Below, in pieces: positions 7,780 through 16,972 of a stretch of 64,000 nt of DNA. This DNA is from VAZQ01 sp963702695 (GTDB lineage: Bacteria; Pseudomonadota; Alphaproteobacteria; Rhizobiales; Xanthobacteraceae), in assembly GCA_963702695.1 (NCBI GenBank), contig CAVPDS010000012.1, positions 1 through 64,000 on the forward strand. The letters run 5' to 3'. The notes below the pieces were generated by a model, which worked only from the letters and a program-made list of their open reading frames with translations, did not search any database and was not told where the DNA came from. Within the stretch, counting starts at the first letter, position 1. Each line of letters begins with the position of its first letter. The translations under genes were made by a program, and so were the position numbers.

Positions 7780-9866
7780 CACTGTCTCCCCTCGTTCCGC
7801 CAGATGACGCGCACGTCGACCGCGACGGCGCCGCTAGGGCGCACCATCAATGGGTTGATCTCGACATCATCGATGCGGGCGCGGTGATCGAGAAAGAACT
7901 GGGCCAAGCCCATCACAGTCGTTTCAAGCGCCGCGCGGTCGGCCGTGGCCTGTCCGCGGAAGCCGCTTAGCAAGCGATTGAGCTTGAGGCCGTCGATCAT
8001 GGCGCTTACGTCGGGTTTCTCAACCGGCAGCAGGCGCAGCGCCGCGTCCTTGGCGAGTTCCACCAGCACGCCGCCGGCGCCGACCAGCAGAATCGGCCCA
8101 TAGAGCGCATCCTCGCGGGCGCCGACGATCGCTTCGATGCCGGACACCATTTCCTGCACGAAGAAGCCATCGATGCGCGCATTCGGCTGTGCGGCGCGGG
8201 CGGACGCGATCAGTGCGTCAGCGGCGGCGGTCACTTCCGCGCCGCTGTGCAGGTTGAGTTTCACGCCGCCGGCTTCGGTCTTGTGCAAAATATCCGGCGA
8301 TCGGATCTTCAGCGCGACCGGAAAGCCGATCGCTTCGGCGGCAGCCGCAGCCTCGGCAGCGCTCGTGACCTCGCGGCTCTTCGGCAGCGTGATGCCATAG
8401 CGCGCGAGCGTGGCATCGAGCGTCGCCGGTGAAAGATCGCTGGCCGGCGGGGCCGGGAGCGTACCCGGCTTGCGATCGCGGCGTGCGGCGTGGAACCAGA
8501 GGCCGTTGAGCGCGCGCAACGTCGGCTCCAGCGCCTGCAGGAAGGGAAAGCCCGCCGTCTCCTGCGCCGCGACTGCTTCCGGCGTCATCTGATAGCTCAT
8601 GCGGCCGAAGCCGACGATCGGCTTGTCGGTCGACTTCACCATGGCCTGCAGAGCCTCGACGCCTTCCCAGGCGCCGGCCTTGCTTGGCAGCATGGCGGCC
8701 CAGGCGATCATGTCGACGTCGGGATCCTTCGCCACCACGTCGCAGACGCCGGCGGCGTGCTTCAGTCCCATCGGGATGCCGAGGTCGAGCGGGTTCTTCG
8801 GCGTGATGCCTTCCTGCATGAACGGCATCAACGCGGCGTTGGTCGCCTCGCTAAAGTCGGGCATCACCGCACCTTCGGCTTCCGCGTAATCGTATAGGAG
8901 ATCGACGGTGCCGCCCGAGGTGGTGACAAAGCCGATCCGCGGACCCCGAGGCAGCCGGCCGCCGTGGAAGGCGAGCGCGGTCTCCAGCATGTCGTCGAGG
9001 GAACGGCAGTTCACGATGCCGTAGCGCTCGCACATCGCGAGATAGGCGGCATAGTCGCCGCCGATCGCACCGGTGTGGGAGGCCGCGGCGGCGCGTGACT
9101 TCTGCGTCGCCCCGGTCTTGATCGCGAGGATCGGCTTGCCGGCGGCGAGCGCGCGCGCGGCCGCCTGCATGAAGGCCGCCGGCCGGCGGATGCCTTCGAT
9201 GAACAGCACGATCAGCCGCGTGTTGGGATCATCGACGAGGAAATTCAGATAGTCCGAGAGATCGAGATCGGCTTCGTTGCCCGACGTGATCCCATAGGAG
9301 AAACGCAGGCCGCGGTCGGCGCCGGTCCGCAGCCAGAATTGCAGCGTTCCGCCGGACTGGAAGATCGCGCCGACGGAGCCCGCCGGAAACTTGCCGAGTT
9401 CCACGTTGGGGTAGGCGAACAGACGCTCGTGGTAGCTGTGCGCGCCCATGCAGTTGGGACCGGCGAGCCGCATCTTGCTGCGGTTCAGGAAATCCTTGAG
9501 CCAGGCGCCGCGCTTCTTCGATTCCGGATCCAGGCCGTCGCCCATCGCCGCCGCATAGACTGTGGCTGATCCAACTCCGGCGCCATCAGCGTCGACGAGC
9601 ACGTCCGCGACGGCGGGCGCCGGCACGATGACCATCGCATGGTCGACGCGTTCGGGGACCTCACGCAGCGAGGGGTAGCACGGCTCGCCGAACACTTCCT
9701 TCTGGCGTGGGTTCACAAGGAACACCCGGCCGGGATATTTGTAGTCGCGCAAATTGCGATAAATGAAGCGCTGCCATTGACCGCGCTCGGACGCGCCCAC
9801 GAGGGCGACGGAGGAAGGCTTGAGCACACTCGCGGCTGACCGAAACTCGTTCTTGTTGTCGTTCAC
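7779..9866 (-). CDS. NDP-forming acyl-CoA synthetase (acetate--CoA ligase family)
   Basis: About 695 residues, with the fused alpha-beta architecture of ADP-forming acetyl-/acyl-CoA synthetases. It has an N-terminal CoA-binding Rossmann domain (VALVGASERG), two succinyl-CoA-ligase-like flavodoxin domains including the phospho-transfer region ASHTGAIGGDYA, and a C-terminal ATP-grasp domain (FPVALKIRSPDILHKTEAGGVKL). It would convert a carboxylic acid to its CoA ester using ATP, supplying the acyl-CoA dehydrogenase next in the operon. A GTG at 9866 is preferred over one at 9875 because GGGAG then sits 8 bases upstream. It is the first gene of the operon and is divergent from the cupin gene. Confidence 0.88.
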   Translation of the reverse strand: MNDNKNEFRSAASVLKPSSVALVGASERGQWQRFIYRNLRDYKYPGRVFLVNPRQKEVFGEPCYPSLREVPERVDHAMVIVPAPAVADVLVDADGAGVGSATVYAAAMGDGLDPESKKRGAWLKDFLNRSKMRLAGPNCMGAHSYHERLFAYPNVELGKFPAGSVGAIFQSGGTLQFWLRTGADRGLRFSYGITSGNEADLDLSDYLNFLVDDPNTRLIVLFIEGIRRPAAFMQAAARALAAGKPILAIKTGATQKSRAAAASHTGAIGGDYAAYLAMCERYGIVNCRSLDDMLETALAFHGGRLPRGPRIGFVTTSGGTVDLLYDYAEAEGAVMPDFSEATNAALMPFMQEGITPKNPLDLGIPMGLKHAAGVCDVVAKDPDVDMIAWAAMLPSKAGAWEGVEALQAMVKSTDKPIVGFGRMSYQMTPEAVAAQETAGFPFLQALEPTLRALNGLWFHAARRDRKPGTLPAPPASDLSPATLDATLARYGITLPKSREVTSAAEAAAAAEAIGFPVALKIRSPDILHKTEAGGVKLNLHSGAEVTAAADALIASARAAQPNARIDGFFVQEMVSGIEAIVGAREDALYGPILLVGAGGVLVELAKDAALRLLPVEKPDVSAMIDGLKLNRLLSGFRGQATADRAALETTVMGLAQFFLDHRARIDDVEINPLMVRPSGAVAVDVRVIWRNEGRQ

Positions 9867-10018
9867 GCCGCTCACTCCCGCCTTTTGTCCGTTGGCTTTC
9901 GCCTTTCTTAGGACCTCGCTGCGGCCCGGTCAAAGCCCTGCCGGCAATTCTGCAGTGCCGCGCCGCAGAGGCTCTGCTATGATGTCGCAACACTCGGAAA
10001 TCCCAAGGGAGCGAAACA

Positions 10019-10891
10019 ATGAAGGTCACGCAAATCGAAGATGTGCCCCTGGTCCGCGGTCTCGAACACCGGGGCGGCACCTTCCACTCGCGTACCTTGG
10101 CGGAAGGCGTGCCCGGCACGCCTGGCAACTTCAAGTTCTCGCTGAGCCGGCTTGGCACCGACTATTCCGGCCCGCGCCACCGGCACAATTTCGATCAATA
10201 CCGTTACATGATCGAAGGCGAATCCGATTACGGCCAGGACGGTCCGCTCAAGGCCGGCATGCTCGGATATTACCCCGAAGGCGTGCACTATGGCCCGCAG
10301 GTCAACAAGACCGAGATTTTCTGCGCCGTGCTGCAGTTCGGCGGCGCCAGCGGCTCGGGCTATCTTCTCCCGCGCGAGGTCAAGGCCGGGATGGAGGAGC
10401 TCAAAGCCTTCGGCGAGTTCAAGGACGGCGTCTTCTACCGCGCTGATGGCGCCCCCGGAAAGAAGAGCAGGGACGCCTATCAGGCGATCTGGGAGCACGT
10501 GCACGGGCGCGAGATGATCTACCCGAAGGGCCGCTACGACGCGCCGATCACGATGGAGCAGGAGAATTTCGCCTGGGCGCCGGTCAAGGGCGCCGAGGGC
10601 GCGTCGGAAAAGCTGTTCGGTGTGTTCACGGAACGCAGGACGCAGGCGCGGCTGATCCGGCTCGATGCCGGCGCGAGCTATGAGGTCGAGGGCCGCGGCG
10701 TGTTCATGGTCCTCACCGGCGCGGGCATTTGCGCGGGGCAGCCGCTCAAGCAGTATACGGCCGTCTATCTTGATCAGGACGAGCGCGCGACCTTGCAGGC
10801 GAATGAGGCGACGGAATTCCTGCACTACGGTCTGCCGGACTTGTCGGATATGACAATATCCTCCGCCGAGACCATGCAGGCGGCGGAATAG
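10019..10891 (+). CDS. Bicupin-domain protein
   Basis: A 290-residue protein with two cupin beta-barrels. The N-terminal barrel (about residues 40-110) contains the metal-ligand type cluster PRHRHNFDQYRYMIEGESDYG. The C-terminal barrel (about 205-280) lacks clear histidines. A good AAGGGAG site precedes the ATG. It is the first gene divergent from the catabolic operon and is followed by a Tat-exported receptor, so it may be a metal-dependent enzyme (dioxygenase, isomerase) or a ligand sensor for the same pathway. No closer function can be assigned. Confidence 0.8.
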   Translation: MKVTQIEDVPLVRGLEHRGGTFHSRTLAEGVPGTPGNFKFSLSRLGTDYSGPRHRHNFDQYRYMIEGESDYGQDGPLKAGMLGYYPEGVHYGPQVNKTEIFCAVLQFGGASGSGYLLPREVKAGMEELKAFGEFKDGVFYRADGAPGKKSRDAYQAIWEHVHGREMIYPKGRYDAPITMEQENFAWAPVKGAEGASEKLFGVFTERRTQARLIRLDAGASYEVEGRGVFMVLTGAGICAGQPLKQYTAVYLDQDERATLQANEATEFLHYGLPDLSDMTISSAETMQAAE

Positions 10892-10899
10892 GTCCGTCA

Positions 10900-10980
10900 T
10901 CACCGGGCTTGTCCCGGTGATCCCGATAACGGGGCGCACCCCGCGATCTCGATCGAGATGGCCGGGAAAAGCCCGGCCAT
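10900..10980. repeat. Pair of palindromic hairpin repeats
   Basis: Two hairpins lie between the cupin and receptor genes: TCACCGGG/CCCGGTGA (10900-10920, loop CTTGT) and ATGGCCGGG/CCCGGCCAT (10958-10980, loop AAAAG). The second is the same element type as the repeat at 43201-43239. They resemble the REP-like palindromes common in Bradyrhizobium-type genomes and could attenuate or protect the transcript. Confidence 0.75.
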
Positions 10981-10995
10981 GACGTGGGGCACACC

Positions 10996-12003
10996 ATGAT
11001 CCTATCCCGCAGGTCTTTGCTTGCCGGCGCTGGCGGTGCGCTGACGTTTGCAGCAGGCGCTCGTGCCGCCGACTTTTACCAAGGCAAGATGCTGACGATG
11101 ATCGTAGGCTTTGCGCCCGGTGGCGGCGTCGACTCGATCTCGCGCCTGATCGCGCGGCATCTCGTGCGGTTCATTCCCGGCAAGCCCGGCATTGTCGTGC
11201 AGAACATGGAAGGCGCCGGCGGATTCATCGCCGCCACCCACATGAGTGCGCGGGTCGTCCCCGACGGGCTCACGATCTCGACGCCGGGACGATCCTGGTT
11301 CGTCGAGGGCGTGGTGAAAAGTCCGGGCGCCAATTTCGATCCGACCAAATTCGGTTGGATCGGCAGTCCCGGCGCCGTGAACTCGATGATCTTCGTGCGC
11401 GCGAGCACCGGCATCAAAACCTTCGACGATCTCAAAAAGTCGCCGCGGCCGATCACCTTCGGCTCGCTCGGCGCCACCACCACGACGTCGCTCCTGCCGG
11501 TGATGCTTGCGAACAATGGCTGGCCGATCAAGGTCGTGCTCGGCTACGGCGCGACTGCACGCATTCTCCTGGCGATCGAGCAGGGCGAGATCGATGCGGT
11601 GTTCACGGTGGAGGAATTGTTCGCACGGCGTCAGGACCTGATCCAGAAAAAGATCGTGATCCCGATCGCGCGCTCGCTGCCCGGCACGCCTGTGCTGCCG
11701 CTGGTGCGCGACGCGCTGCCCAAGAGCGACCAGCCGGTGCTGGCGCTGGTGCTGGCGATCGACAGCTTCGGCCTGCCGCTGGTCACTTCGCCGGGCGTGC
11801 CGGCCGAGCGGCTCGACATCCTGCGGACCGCGTTCCTGGCGATGTGCGCCGACAAGGATTACCAGGCCGACGCGATGAAGATCGACCAGCCGGTCGGCGC
11901 GCCGCTGAGCGGCGACAAGCTCGCGGCCTTGATCGGCGATCTCGCGACGGCGGCTACGCCGGAAACGGTCGCGGCTTATCGGCGGATCGGCGCGGCGAAG
12001 TAA
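10996..12003 (+). CDS. Bug/TctC-family substrate-binding protein with Tat signal
   Basis: About 335 residues. The N-terminus has a twin-arginine signal (SRRSLLAGAGG, hydrophobic stretch, cleavage near ARAAD) followed by the family segment FYQGKMLTMIVGFAPGGGVDS and a VVQNMEGAGG loop. The ATG at 10996 is preferred to a GTG four codons upstream because it gives a canonical Tat peptide. It is a periplasmic receptor of a tripartite tricarboxylate transporter; the permease is probably the TctA-TctB fusion encoded just downstream on the other strand. It is the second such receptor in this island and is divergent in sequence from the one at 4647-5702. Confidence 0.9.
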   Translation: MILSRRSLLAGAGGALTFAAGARAADFYQGKMLTMIVGFAPGGGVDSISRLIARHLVRFIPGKPGIVVQNMEGAGGFIAATHMSARVVPDGLTISTPGRSWFVEGVVKSPGANFDPTKFGWIGSPGAVNSMIFVRASTGIKTFDDLKKSPRPITFGSLGATTTTSLLPVMLANNGWPIKVVLGYGATARILLAIEQGEIDAVFTVEELFARRQDLIQKKIVIPIARSLPGTPVLPLVRDALPKSDQPVLALVLAIDSFGLPLVTSPGVPAERLDILRTAFLAMCADKDYQADAMKIDQPVGAPLSGDKLAALIGDLATAATPETVAAYRRIGAAK

Positions 12004-12067
12004 ACTTCGCGCCGATCGTTCGTATGATGCACGGCGCAGCGCTTCGTCGCTCGCTGGGTGGCGCTGC

Positions 12068-12289
12068 TCAAGAATGCTCATCATGGGCGGCATGTAAGGC
12101 TTTGGGGAAGAGCCTCTCCAAGCCCGCATAACCGAGCGCGACGAGGCCGCTCCACGCCGTCCAGCCGATCACCATTTTCCCCAAATAGATGAGCTGATCA
12201 AACGAAACGAAGCCGAATTTCCATGCTGCAGCGGCCGCGCCTCCCAAAAGGAGAACGGCGAGTAATGGCGTTCCGAATCCCGATTTCAT
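12068..12289 (-). CDS. Small two-helix membrane protein next to the TTT permease
   Basis: A 73-residue protein with two predicted membrane helices (about residues 7-24 and 34-54) and a basic-then-acidic tail. A GGAG site lies 7 bases before the ATG. It follows the TctA-TctB fusion in the same orientation after 106 bp. It is too short to be a normal TctB (about 150 residues, four helices). It may be an accessory subunit of the transporter or an unrelated membrane peptide; I do not recognise a family. Confidence 0.6.
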   Translation of the reverse strand: MKSGFGTPLLAVLLLGGAAAAAWKFGFVSFDQLIYLGKMVIGWTAWSGLVALGYAGLERLFPKALHAAHDEHS

Positions 12290-12395
12290 GACGTCGCTCC
12301 GAAGTTAACATAGCCGCTGATGAATCCAGCTTCGTCCTTGCTGCAGTGGCCGGCCACGGCATCGCGTGACCGGCTCAGTTCCTCAACTTGCTCGG

Positions 12396-14507
12396 TTAGA
12401 CCGAAGGGATGAACTTCAGCCCCGGAAACCATTGCCCGATCAGCGTCGGCGGCCATGGGATGGACATGACGTAGTCGAAAACGAAGCTGATCGAGACCAG
12501 CAGGATGACCGTGTATGGGATGACGAGCGACCAGCGCTCATTGTTTTCGAATCGCATGAAGAAGACCACGAACACCGCCACCGTGGGGATGAGGCCGAAC
12601 ACGGCCATCACCGCCATGAAGACAATGAGATAGCTGAAGAATCGAGCGGCACGCTTGATGATCGTGTGCGTGGGCAGGTGGGCGGTGTCGGATGAGAGGT
12701 CCATATGGATCTTTTCATCCGGTTTAGCCGTCTGCGCCAGTTGTTGCTCGACTTCCTGGATGGCCTGATCGGCCAGGCTGCCCGCGGCCGCTTCAGGCTT
12801 CCGGCACATGTCGTTGAACAGGCTCGTTCCCGCCGCCAGCAAGGCGACCGAACCGACCACGAGGGGAACGATCTTGGCGCTGAAGTCCCATCGCAATGCA
12901 GCGATCACCATCGCGCCGATCAGCGCGATCATGAAGATCGTGAACAACTGCGCCACATGGAAAGCCGGCGCCTGGAAGGCCGTCAGCATGCGCTTGAGGC
13001 CGCCATGGATGCGGATATCCTGCAGGAACGGCCGCACCAGACCGATGATGGCGATGGTGAACAGGATGGCCACGACCGGTCGGAGCATCCAGCTCAGTCC
13101 GTAGCGCTCGACCGAGATGAACAGATAGCGTTCGATCGTGTCGCCCAGCACGACGCCGAGAATGAGCGGCGGCCGCGGCCACTTGAACTGCTTCATGATC
13201 CAGCCGAGCACGCCAAAGAACAGCAAAGTGTAGAGATCGCCCCATTGGCGCGAGGCCTCGAACGCTCCGATATAGATGATGCCGAGCACCGCGGGCAGAA
13301 TCAGGCTGAAACGCACGACCGAGAGCTTGGCGAATTGCGGGCTGAACGCGTAACACATGCCCGCGCCGAGAATATTGGCCAGGGCAATCGACCACACCAT
13401 CGCATAGGTGACGTCGAGATTCTTCGTCAGCATGTCCGGGCCCGGCACCAGCCCGTGGATCAGGAAGGCGCCGAGCAGAATGGCCATGGTCGCACTGCCC
13501 GGGACGCCGAAGGCGACCGTGGGCAGCAGGGCGCCGCCCTCCTTGGCGTTGTTGGCGCTCTCGGATGCGATCACGCCGCGCACGTCGCCCTTGCCGAAGG
13601 TCTGGCTCGCGCCCTTCTCGGTCTTGAGCGCGTGGCCGTAAGCGAGCCAGTCGACCACCGAGGCGCTGATGCCGGGAATCGAGCCGATGCCGCCGCCGAT
13701 CCACGAGCAGCGCACGATCAACCACCATTGCTTGAAGCAGTCCTTCGCGCCCTGCCACTGGCCTTTGTAAATGTTGCCGATGCTGGTATCCGCCGCGATG
13801 GCGGTCCGGGAAATCAGCAAGTCGCACAGTTCAGGCAGTGCAAACACGCCGAGCAACAATGGCGTCAGCGGCAAGCCATCCCAGAGGTAGAGACTGTCGA
13901 AGGTCCAGCGCAGCGTGCCCGACTGTGGATCGGTTCCGATCATCGCGATCAGGATGCCGAAGCAACCCGCGGTCATTCCGCGCAGCGGCGCGCTGCCGGA
14001 CAGCACGGCGACCATCGAGATTCCCAGGACGGAAAAGGCCAGCAGCTCGGGAGAACCCAGGAACAGCATCACCGGGCGCAGGATCGGGATGGAGACGAAC
14101 ATCAAGAAAGCGCCGAACACGCCGCCCATCAGCGATGCCATGTAGGCCGCACTCAGCGCGCGGCCAGCCTCGCCCTTCTTCGCCATCGGGAAGCCGTCGA
14201 GGACGGTCGCAGCGGACGCGGCGCCGCCGGGAACGCCGAACAGGATGGCGGGGATCGGATCGCCGGTGGCGGTGGTGGCGCCGAGCCCGAGCAGAAGCGC
14301 GAACGCCGTGTAGGGATCCATGTTGAATGTGAATGGCAGCAGCATCGCCGTGCCGGCGAGTCCGCCGATGCCGGGAACGATTCCAAGGACCAGCCCCATG
14401 ACGCAGCCCGCCCCGAGGAACATCAGACGGGTCGGATCCATCAAGGTGAGGAATGCCTTACCTGCCGACGCAGCCATGAAGGCCGCTTCGCCTGAAATAC
14501 CTTCCAT
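12396..14507 (-). CDS. TctA-TctB fusion permease of a tripartite tricarboxylate transporter
   Basis: A 703-residue integral membrane protein. Residues 1 to about 510 are a TctA large subunit, with the conserved GIVPGIGGLAGTAMLLPFTF and FGVPGGAASAATVLDGFPMAKKGEAGRA segments and a second GSIPGISASVVDWLAYGHA signature. After a linker, residues about 535-700 contain four further membrane helices with the arrangement of the small subunit TctB, interrupted by a hydrophilic stretch (about 570-625). TctA and TctB are usually separate genes. The protein would import a carboxylate bound by a Bug receptor using the proton or sodium gradient. A GAGGCGAG ribosome site precedes the ATG. Confidence 0.9.
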   Translation of the reverse strand: MEGISGEAAFMAASAGKAFLTLMDPTRLMFLGAGCVMGLVLGIVPGIGGLAGTAMLLPFTFNMDPYTAFALLLGLGATTATGDPIPAILFGVPGGAASAATVLDGFPMAKKGEAGRALSAAYMASLMGGVFGAFLMFVSIPILRPVMLFLGSPELLAFSVLGISMVAVLSGSAPLRGMTAGCFGILIAMIGTDPQSGTLRWTFDSLYLWDGLPLTPLLLGVFALPELCDLLISRTAIAADTSIGNIYKGQWQGAKDCFKQWWLIVRCSWIGGGIGSIPGISASVVDWLAYGHALKTEKGASQTFGKGDVRGVIASESANNAKEGGALLPTVAFGVPGSATMAILLGAFLIHGLVPGPDMLTKNLDVTYAMVWSIALANILGAGMCYAFSPQFAKLSVVRFSLILPAVLGIIYIGAFEASRQWGDLYTLLFFGVLGWIMKQFKWPRPPLILGVVLGDTIERYLFISVERYGLSWMLRPVVAILFTIAIIGLVRPFLQDIRIHGGLKRMLTAFQAPAFHVAQLFTIFMIALIGAMVIAALRWDFSAKIVPLVVGSVALLAAGTSLFNDMCRKPEAAAGSLADQAIQEVEQQLAQTAKPDEKIHMDLSSDTAHLPTHTIIKRAARFFSYLIVFMAVMAVFGLIPTVAVFVVFFMRFENNERWSLVIPYTVILLVSISFVFDYVMSIPWPPTLIGQWFPGLKFIPSV

Positions 14508-15026
14508 AATTCTCGCCTCTGCTACTGTTTGTGTCCTTACGTTGATCCTTTCGCGCTTACGTCAGCGTCGCCCCGCTTACGTTCAGCGTCGTGCAGCCGC
14601 AGTCCGGCCGGCTGCCGTGCCGTCGTTTGGGTCGATGATGATGTCCTGATGCGGCATCACGTGGCTGCAATGAGATGACGGCGCCTAGCCAGATCACTCG
14701 CAGCAGGAATGGCTGTGATGTCGTGCCTCCCGTCTCGCACCGGTGGCGCTGCTGGCCCGCATCGCCGAAGCATGTTACGCAGGCTCACACCTGCGGGATG
14801 AAAGCAGAGGATCGCGCAAGAAGATAGTTGTTTACGACCTGCGAAGGTGCGCGTTCTGACGCAGGTCCGGCTAGGCTCACACACTCCTTCTCGGGCGTGG
14901 CGCAAGATTCCGCCCAAGATGCCGACGAGGAGAAGACCTTGACCACCCTCCGAACAATGCGCGATGGAAATGGCGGCTTCCCACCCGGCGTGGCTTTGAC
15001 CGTGGCGTTCACCAAAGAGGTAACAA
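14508..15026. other. Divergent intergenic region with a tandem 17-18 bp repeat
   Basis: A 519-bp gap between the divergent transporter and ThDP-enzyme genes with no convincing gene. It contains two near-identical copies of CGCTTACGT(T)CAGCGTCG at 14554-14570 and 14574-14591, spaced 20 bp apart, plus a related CCTTACGTTG upstream (about 14535-14544). Spacing by two helical turns suggests a regulator binding site upstream of the transporter gene. No regulator gene is adjacent. Confidence 0.4.
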
Positions 15027-16796
15027 ATGCACTTGGATCCGATTGAAGGAAAACCCGACGACAAGGTGGCCTGGGGCAGCGATATCGCTGCTCAAATGCT
15101 GCGCCGCTTCGGCATTCCGTATATCAGCCTCAACCCCGGCGCGAGCTATCGCGGCTTCCACGACAGCCTGGTGAACCACCTCGGCAACAAAGATCCCGGC
15201 ATCCTCGTCTGCCTGCATGAGGATCACTCGGTGGCGGTTGCGCACGGCTACGCGAAGGCGACCGGCGAGCCGATGGCTTGCGTGCTGCACAGCAATGTCG
15301 GGCTCCTGCACGGCATGATGGGCCTGTTCAACGCCTGGTGCGACCGGGTGCCGATGTTCGTGCTCGGCGCCACCGGGCCGGTAGCCTCCGAGAAACGCCG
15401 CCCCTGGATCGACTGGATCCACACCTCGCGCGACCAGGGCGCCTATATCCGCTCGATCATCAAGTGGGACGACCAGCCGACCTCGCCCGACGCGTTGGTC
15501 GAGTCGATGGCGCGCGCCAACATGCTCACGCGCGCGGCACCGACCGCGCCGGTCTATATCTGCCTTGACGCCGGCTTCCAGGAGTCGAAGCTGGACAAGG
15601 AGCCGGAATGGCCGGACGTGAAGCGCTTCATGCCGCCGAAGCCGCCGCGCCCGGCGAAGGAGGCGCTCGACGAGGCGATCAAGATTATCTCCGGCGCGCA
15701 GAAGCCGGTGATCATGTTCGGCCGCGGCTCGCGCAAGGATGAATTCTGGAAGGCGCGCATCAAGCTGGCCGAGCGGCTGGGCGCCTGCGTGCTCACCGAC
15801 CTCAAGCAGGGCGCGGTGTTCCCGACCGATCACGCGGCGCACTACACGCAGCCGTTCAACGTACTCGGCCAGGATGCTCGCCAGTTGTTGTGCGAGGCGG
15901 ATGTCATCATCTCGCTCGACTGGATGGACCTTGGCGGCGCGCTGCGCCAGGCCAAGAGCGCGGGCAAGGTGACGGCCAAGATCATCGCCTGCTCGATGGA
16001 CCAGAACCTCCACACCGGCGCCAACATGGAATACCAGGCGCTGCCGACCGTCGACGTGCTGATGTCTTCGACCGGCGATGTCGTCACCGGCGAACTGGCG
16101 GCGGCGCTCGGCAACGGCCACAAGGAACCGTGGAAAGAGAAGGTCCCGGCGAAGCCGAAGGGTGGCAACGGCACCGCGCTTACCATGGAGCACATCGCCA
16201 AGACTTTGCGCGATCAGTTCAACGATCCCGAGAACGTGACCTTCTGCACGCTCGGCCGCGGCTGGCCGTTCGAGGTGTGGCCGCTGCAGAACGGCATGGC
16301 GTATCTCGGCAAGGACGGCGGCGGCGGGCTCGGCTCCGGCCCCGGCATTTCGGTTGGTTCGGCGCTCGCCCTGCACAACATGGGCCGGCACGCGATCTCG
16401 ATGCTCGGCGACGGCGACTTCTGCATGGGTGCGACCGCGATCTGGACGGCGGTGCGGCATCGCATTCCGCTGCTGGTGCTGATCAACAACAACCGCTCCT
16501 ACTTCAACGACGAACTGCACCAGGAGAATGTCGCCAAGACCCGCGGCCGCGAGCCGAAGAACCGCTGGATCGGCCTGCGCATGGAGGACCCGATTCCCAA
16601 CATCGCCAAGCTCGCGGAAGCGCAGGGCGCCGTCGGCATCGGTCCGGTGACCAGCGCGGCGGATGCCGCGGCCGCGATCGCCAAGGGTGTCGATGTGCTC
16701 AAGAAGGGCGGCGTCTGCGTGATCGACTTCCACGTCGACCCGCCGGCCGAGCGACAGGCCAACCACGGCCTCGGCCATCGCGCGACCGGGGAGTGA
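15027..16796 (+). CDS. Thiamine-diphosphate-dependent enzyme (acetolactate synthase / benzoylformate decarboxylase superfamily)
   Basis: A 589-residue ThDP enzyme with three domains. The N-terminal pyrimidine-binding domain has the catalytic Glu in CLHEDHSVAVAHGYAKATG (about residue 60), the central domain is a degenerate nucleotide fold, and the C-terminal pyrophosphate domain has GDGDFCMGATAIWTA followed by INNN (about 465-495). It would decarboxylate or carboligate a 2-oxo acid. A GAGGTAAC ribosome site precedes the ATG. No small regulatory subunit gene adjoins, so it is not a typical IlvB. The neighbourhood of acyl-CoA and carboxylate-uptake genes suggests a catabolic role, for example on an aromatic or branched 2-oxo acid. 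Confidence 0.88.
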   Translation: MHLDPIEGKPDDKVAWGSDIAAQMLRRFGIPYISLNPGASYRGFHDSLVNHLGNKDPGILVCLHEDHSVAVAHGYAKATGEPMACVLHSNVGLLHGMMGLFNAWCDRVPMFVLGATGPVASEKRRPWIDWIHTSRDQGAYIRSIIKWDDQPTSPDALVESMARANMLTRAAPTAPVYICLDAGFQESKLDKEPEWPDVKRFMPPKPPRPAKEALDEAIKIISGAQKPVIMFGRGSRKDEFWKARIKLAERLGACVLTDLKQGAVFPTDHAAHYTQPFNVLGQDARQLLCEADVIISLDWMDLGGALRQAKSAGKVTAKIIACSMDQNLHTGANMEYQALPTVDVLMSSTGDVVTGELAAALGNGHKEPWKEKVPAKPKGGNGTALTMEHIAKTLRDQFNDPENVTFCTLGRGWPFEVWPLQNGMAYLGKDGGGGLGSGPGISVGSALALHNMGRHAISMLGDGDFCMGATAIWTAVRHRIPLLVLINNNRSYFNDELHQENVAKTRGREPKNRWIGLRMEDPIPNIAKLAEAQGAVGIGPVTSAADAAAAIAKGVDVLKKGGVCVIDFHVDPPAERQANHGLGHRATGE

Positions 16797-16857
16797 GGCT
16801 CGGGATACCGCCGCCGTCCCTCTCTTTATGAGTATGAGGGTGGCGCTGAGCTTGGTC

Positions 16858-16884
16858 TCCTTCCCCGCGCTTGCGGGGAGGGGA
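16858..16884. repeat. GC-rich hairpin downstream of the ThDP enzyme
   Basis: A stem of about 10 bp, CCTTCCCCGC paired with GCGGGGAGGG around a GCTT loop. There is no clear T-run, so it is either a palindromic intergenic repeat or a weak terminator. Confidence 0.6.
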
Positions 16885-16972
16885 AGCAGCACCGCTCTGC
16901 CGGAGGCAGCGCCGCGTTAGCCTTCGGCTCCCTTGGTTTGCGAGAACCGGCAAACGGCAGCGAAAGAATGCG

